Source: Acidobacteriota bacterium
GTDB lineage: Bacteria; Acidobacteriota; UBA6911
Length of the DNA stretch: 39,847 nt
Direction: 5' to 3'
Assembly (NCBI GenBank): GCA_016934555.1
Contig: JAFGSS010000029.1
Coordinates: forward strand, 1-39,847
Shown: positions 38,658 to 39,847 of the stretch, one piece after another
Layout: each line of letters starts with the position of its first letter
Position numbering within the stretch: the stretch's first letter is position 1
Notes under the pieces: model-generated
What the model was told of the DNA's origin: nothing
The model's input: only the letters and a program-made list of their open reading frames with translations
The model's database searches: none
Made by a program: the position numbers and the translations under genes

Positions 38658-39847
38658 ATGCCAACCTATGCCTACCGCGGACGAAACCTCCGGACCAACG
38701 AAAGCGTCCTGGGCGAACGCTTCGCCACCAGCCCCCAGGCCCTGGCCGGGCTGCTGCGGCGCGAGCAGATCGCACCGGCCTCCATCCGCGAGAAGAAGGA
38801 CTCGGGACTGAATTTTTCCTTCAAGAAAAAAGTGTCGCAGAAGGAGGTGGCGATCTTCACGCGCCAGTTCTCGGTCATGCTGGGGGCCGGCCTCCCCCTG
38901 ATCCAGGCCGTGGACGCGATCGGGAGCCAGCACCCGAACAAGGAGTTCAAGGCCGTCCTCGAGCAGATCAAGGGGGACGTGGAGTCGGGGACCACCCTTT
39001 CGGCCGCCATGGCGCGCCACCCCAAGGTGTTCGACACCCTTTACACCAACATGGTCGCGGCGGGCGAGTCGGGCGGCATCCTGGAAACGATCCTCCAGCG
39101 CCTGAGCGTTTTCATCGAAAAGATCGTCAAGCTGAAGGGGGCGCTGAAATCGGCCCTCATCTACCCGGCCACGATCCTGACCATCGCCGTCGGGGTGGTC
39201 GCCGTCATCCTCTGGAAGGTGGTGCCGGTGTTCCGCACCCTCTACGAGGGGTTCAACGTCGACCTGCCGCTGTTGACGCGCGTCGTGATCGCCCTGTCGG
39301 AGATCGTGGAACGGTTCATGATCCCCATCGTCATCCTCATGATCCTGGCGGCCTTCGGCTTCAAGAGCTACTACAAGACCGACAAGGGGCGGCACTTGGT
39401 GGACAAGGCCATCCTGAAGATCCCGGTGATCGGCGAGGTGATCCGCAAGATCGGGATCGCCCGCTTCACCCGCACCCTGGCCACCCTGCTCTCGAGCGGC
39501 GTCCCGATCCTCGAGGGCCTCGAAGTTACGGCCAAGACCGCCGGGAACGCCATCCTCGAGGACGTCATCCTCGAGGTGCGCCAGCGGATCGAGGCGGGCG
39601 GGAACATGGCCGACCCGATGCGCCAGTCCGGTTTCTTCCCCCCGATGGTGACCCAGATGGTGAGCGTGGGGGAATCGACGGGCGAAATCGACTCGATGCT
39701 CACCAAGGTGGCCGACTACTACGAAGAAGAAGTCGACACGGTCATGGCCAACCTGATGACGATCCTCGAGCCGATCCTGATGGTCTTCCTCGGGGTCGTC
39801 GTCGGCGGCATCGTCATCGCCATGTACCTGCCCCTCTTCAAGCTGAT
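38658..39847 (+). CDS. pilC: Type IV pilus inner-membrane platform protein PilC (3' end cut)
   Basis: There are 396 complete codons from ATG 38658 (GAAAGGA about 7 nt upstream), open to the window edge. The start MPTYAYRGRNLRTNESVLGE is typical of PilC/GspF. Two related T2SSF domains are visible (about 68-190 and 270-390): FTRQFSVMLGAGLPLIQAVD, YTNMVAAGESGGILETILQR, then FTRTLATLLSSGVPILEGLE and VTQMVSVGESTGEIDSML, with membrane helices after each (ALIYPATILTIAVGVVAVIL; TILEPILMVFLGVVVGGIVI). The sequence ends MYLPLFKL, where family members have only a few residues left, so very little is missing. It is the rotor platform that PilB and PilT turn. It lies 17 nt after pilT. Confidence 0.97.
   Translation, partial: MPTYAYRGRNLRTNESVLGERFATSPQALAGLLRREQIAPASIREKKDSGLNFSFKKKVSQKEVAIFTRQFSVMLGAGLPLIQAVDAIGSQHPNKEFKAVLEQIKGDVESGTTLSAAMARHPKVFDTLYTNMVAAGESGGILETILQRLSVFIEKIVKLKGALKSALIYPATILTIAVGVVAVILWKVVPVFRTLYEGFNVDLPLLTRVVIALSEIVERFMIPIVILMILAAFGFKSYYKTDKGRHLVDKAILKIPVIGEVIRKIGIARFTRTLATLLSSGVPILEGLEVTAKTAGNAILEDVILEVRQRIEAGGNMADPMRQSGFFPPMVTQMVSVGESTGEIDSMLTKVADYYEEEVDTVMANLMTILEPILMVFLGVVVGGIVIAMYLPLFKL

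Noticed and set aside
35638-38775. 1,045-codon open frame on the minus strand
   Set aside because: It is antisense to pilB and pilT; its Asp/Arg/Leu-rich composition without motifs is the usual shadow of GC-rich coding sequence.
1-39847. CRISPR array, insertion sequences, prophage or integrase genes
   Set aside because: No regularly spaced direct repeats, transposase or integrase motifs or terminal inverted repeats around genes were seen. The composition break is the only hint of transfer.

Overview
The window looks like a stretch of a GC-rich bacterial chromosome, most likely from the Acidobacteriota. This is inferred from protein style: the partial gene at the left edge and the small exported protein at 33.9 kb read like uncharacterised families I associate with acidobacterial genomes, and the pilB-pilT-pilC order fits. 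No rRNA, tRNA or other taxonomic marker is present, so the phylum is a working guess. I see no CRISPR array, insertion sequence, integrase or phage gene.

Left half (1 to about 18.9 kb): an envelope, stress and signalling block. On the minus strand lie an exported protein cut by the window edge, a SYLF-domain protein, two very small membrane proteins (76 and 50 residues; the 50-residue gene is easily missed) and a giant cyclic beta-1,2-glucan synthase of the NdvB type (about 2,900 residues). Divergent from it on the plus strand are an exopolysaccharide-type sugar transferase, a Crp/Fnr-family regulator, a 1,304-residue CheB-CheR-PAS-histidine kinase fusion, its response regulator immediately downstream, a zinc-finger anti-sigma-like protein and a cold-shock protein. 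This reads as glucan/polysaccharide production next to its probable regulators.

Right half (about 18.9 kb to the end): markedly richer in GC, mainly housekeeping and surface-machinery genes. In order: a fused CoA-transferase (minus), a zinc-ribbon membrane protein, a lipoprotein-type MsrA (minus), a membrane protein fused to a spermine-synthase-like domain and TPRs, 6-phosphofructokinase, a lytic transglycosylase, an Ldh2-family malate/lactate dehydrogenase (minus), an ExeA/GspA-like ATPase with GspB, a two-part UGSC-type selenoprotein, a small exported protein, a MoaD/ThiS-like protein, an aspartate/glutamate racemase-family protein (minus), and the type IV pilus genes pilB, pilT and pilC (pilC lacks only its last residues).

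The most notable observation is the gene at 32128-33903. Its reading frame is interrupted by exactly one TGA at 32446-32448, in a U-x-x-C redox-like motif. The frame is protein-like and in phase on both sides, and a bacterial SECIS-like hairpin with a GUG loop starts 10 nt after the TGA. Normal gene calling splits it into a 106-residue fragment and a 442-residue fragment. I interpret it as one 591-residue selenoprotein of the UGSC-containing family, whose function is not known to me. Other points of interest are a perfect 28-bp dyad before the Crp/Fnr gene, a composition break near 18.9 kb, two possible leaderless genes, and an exported MsrA.
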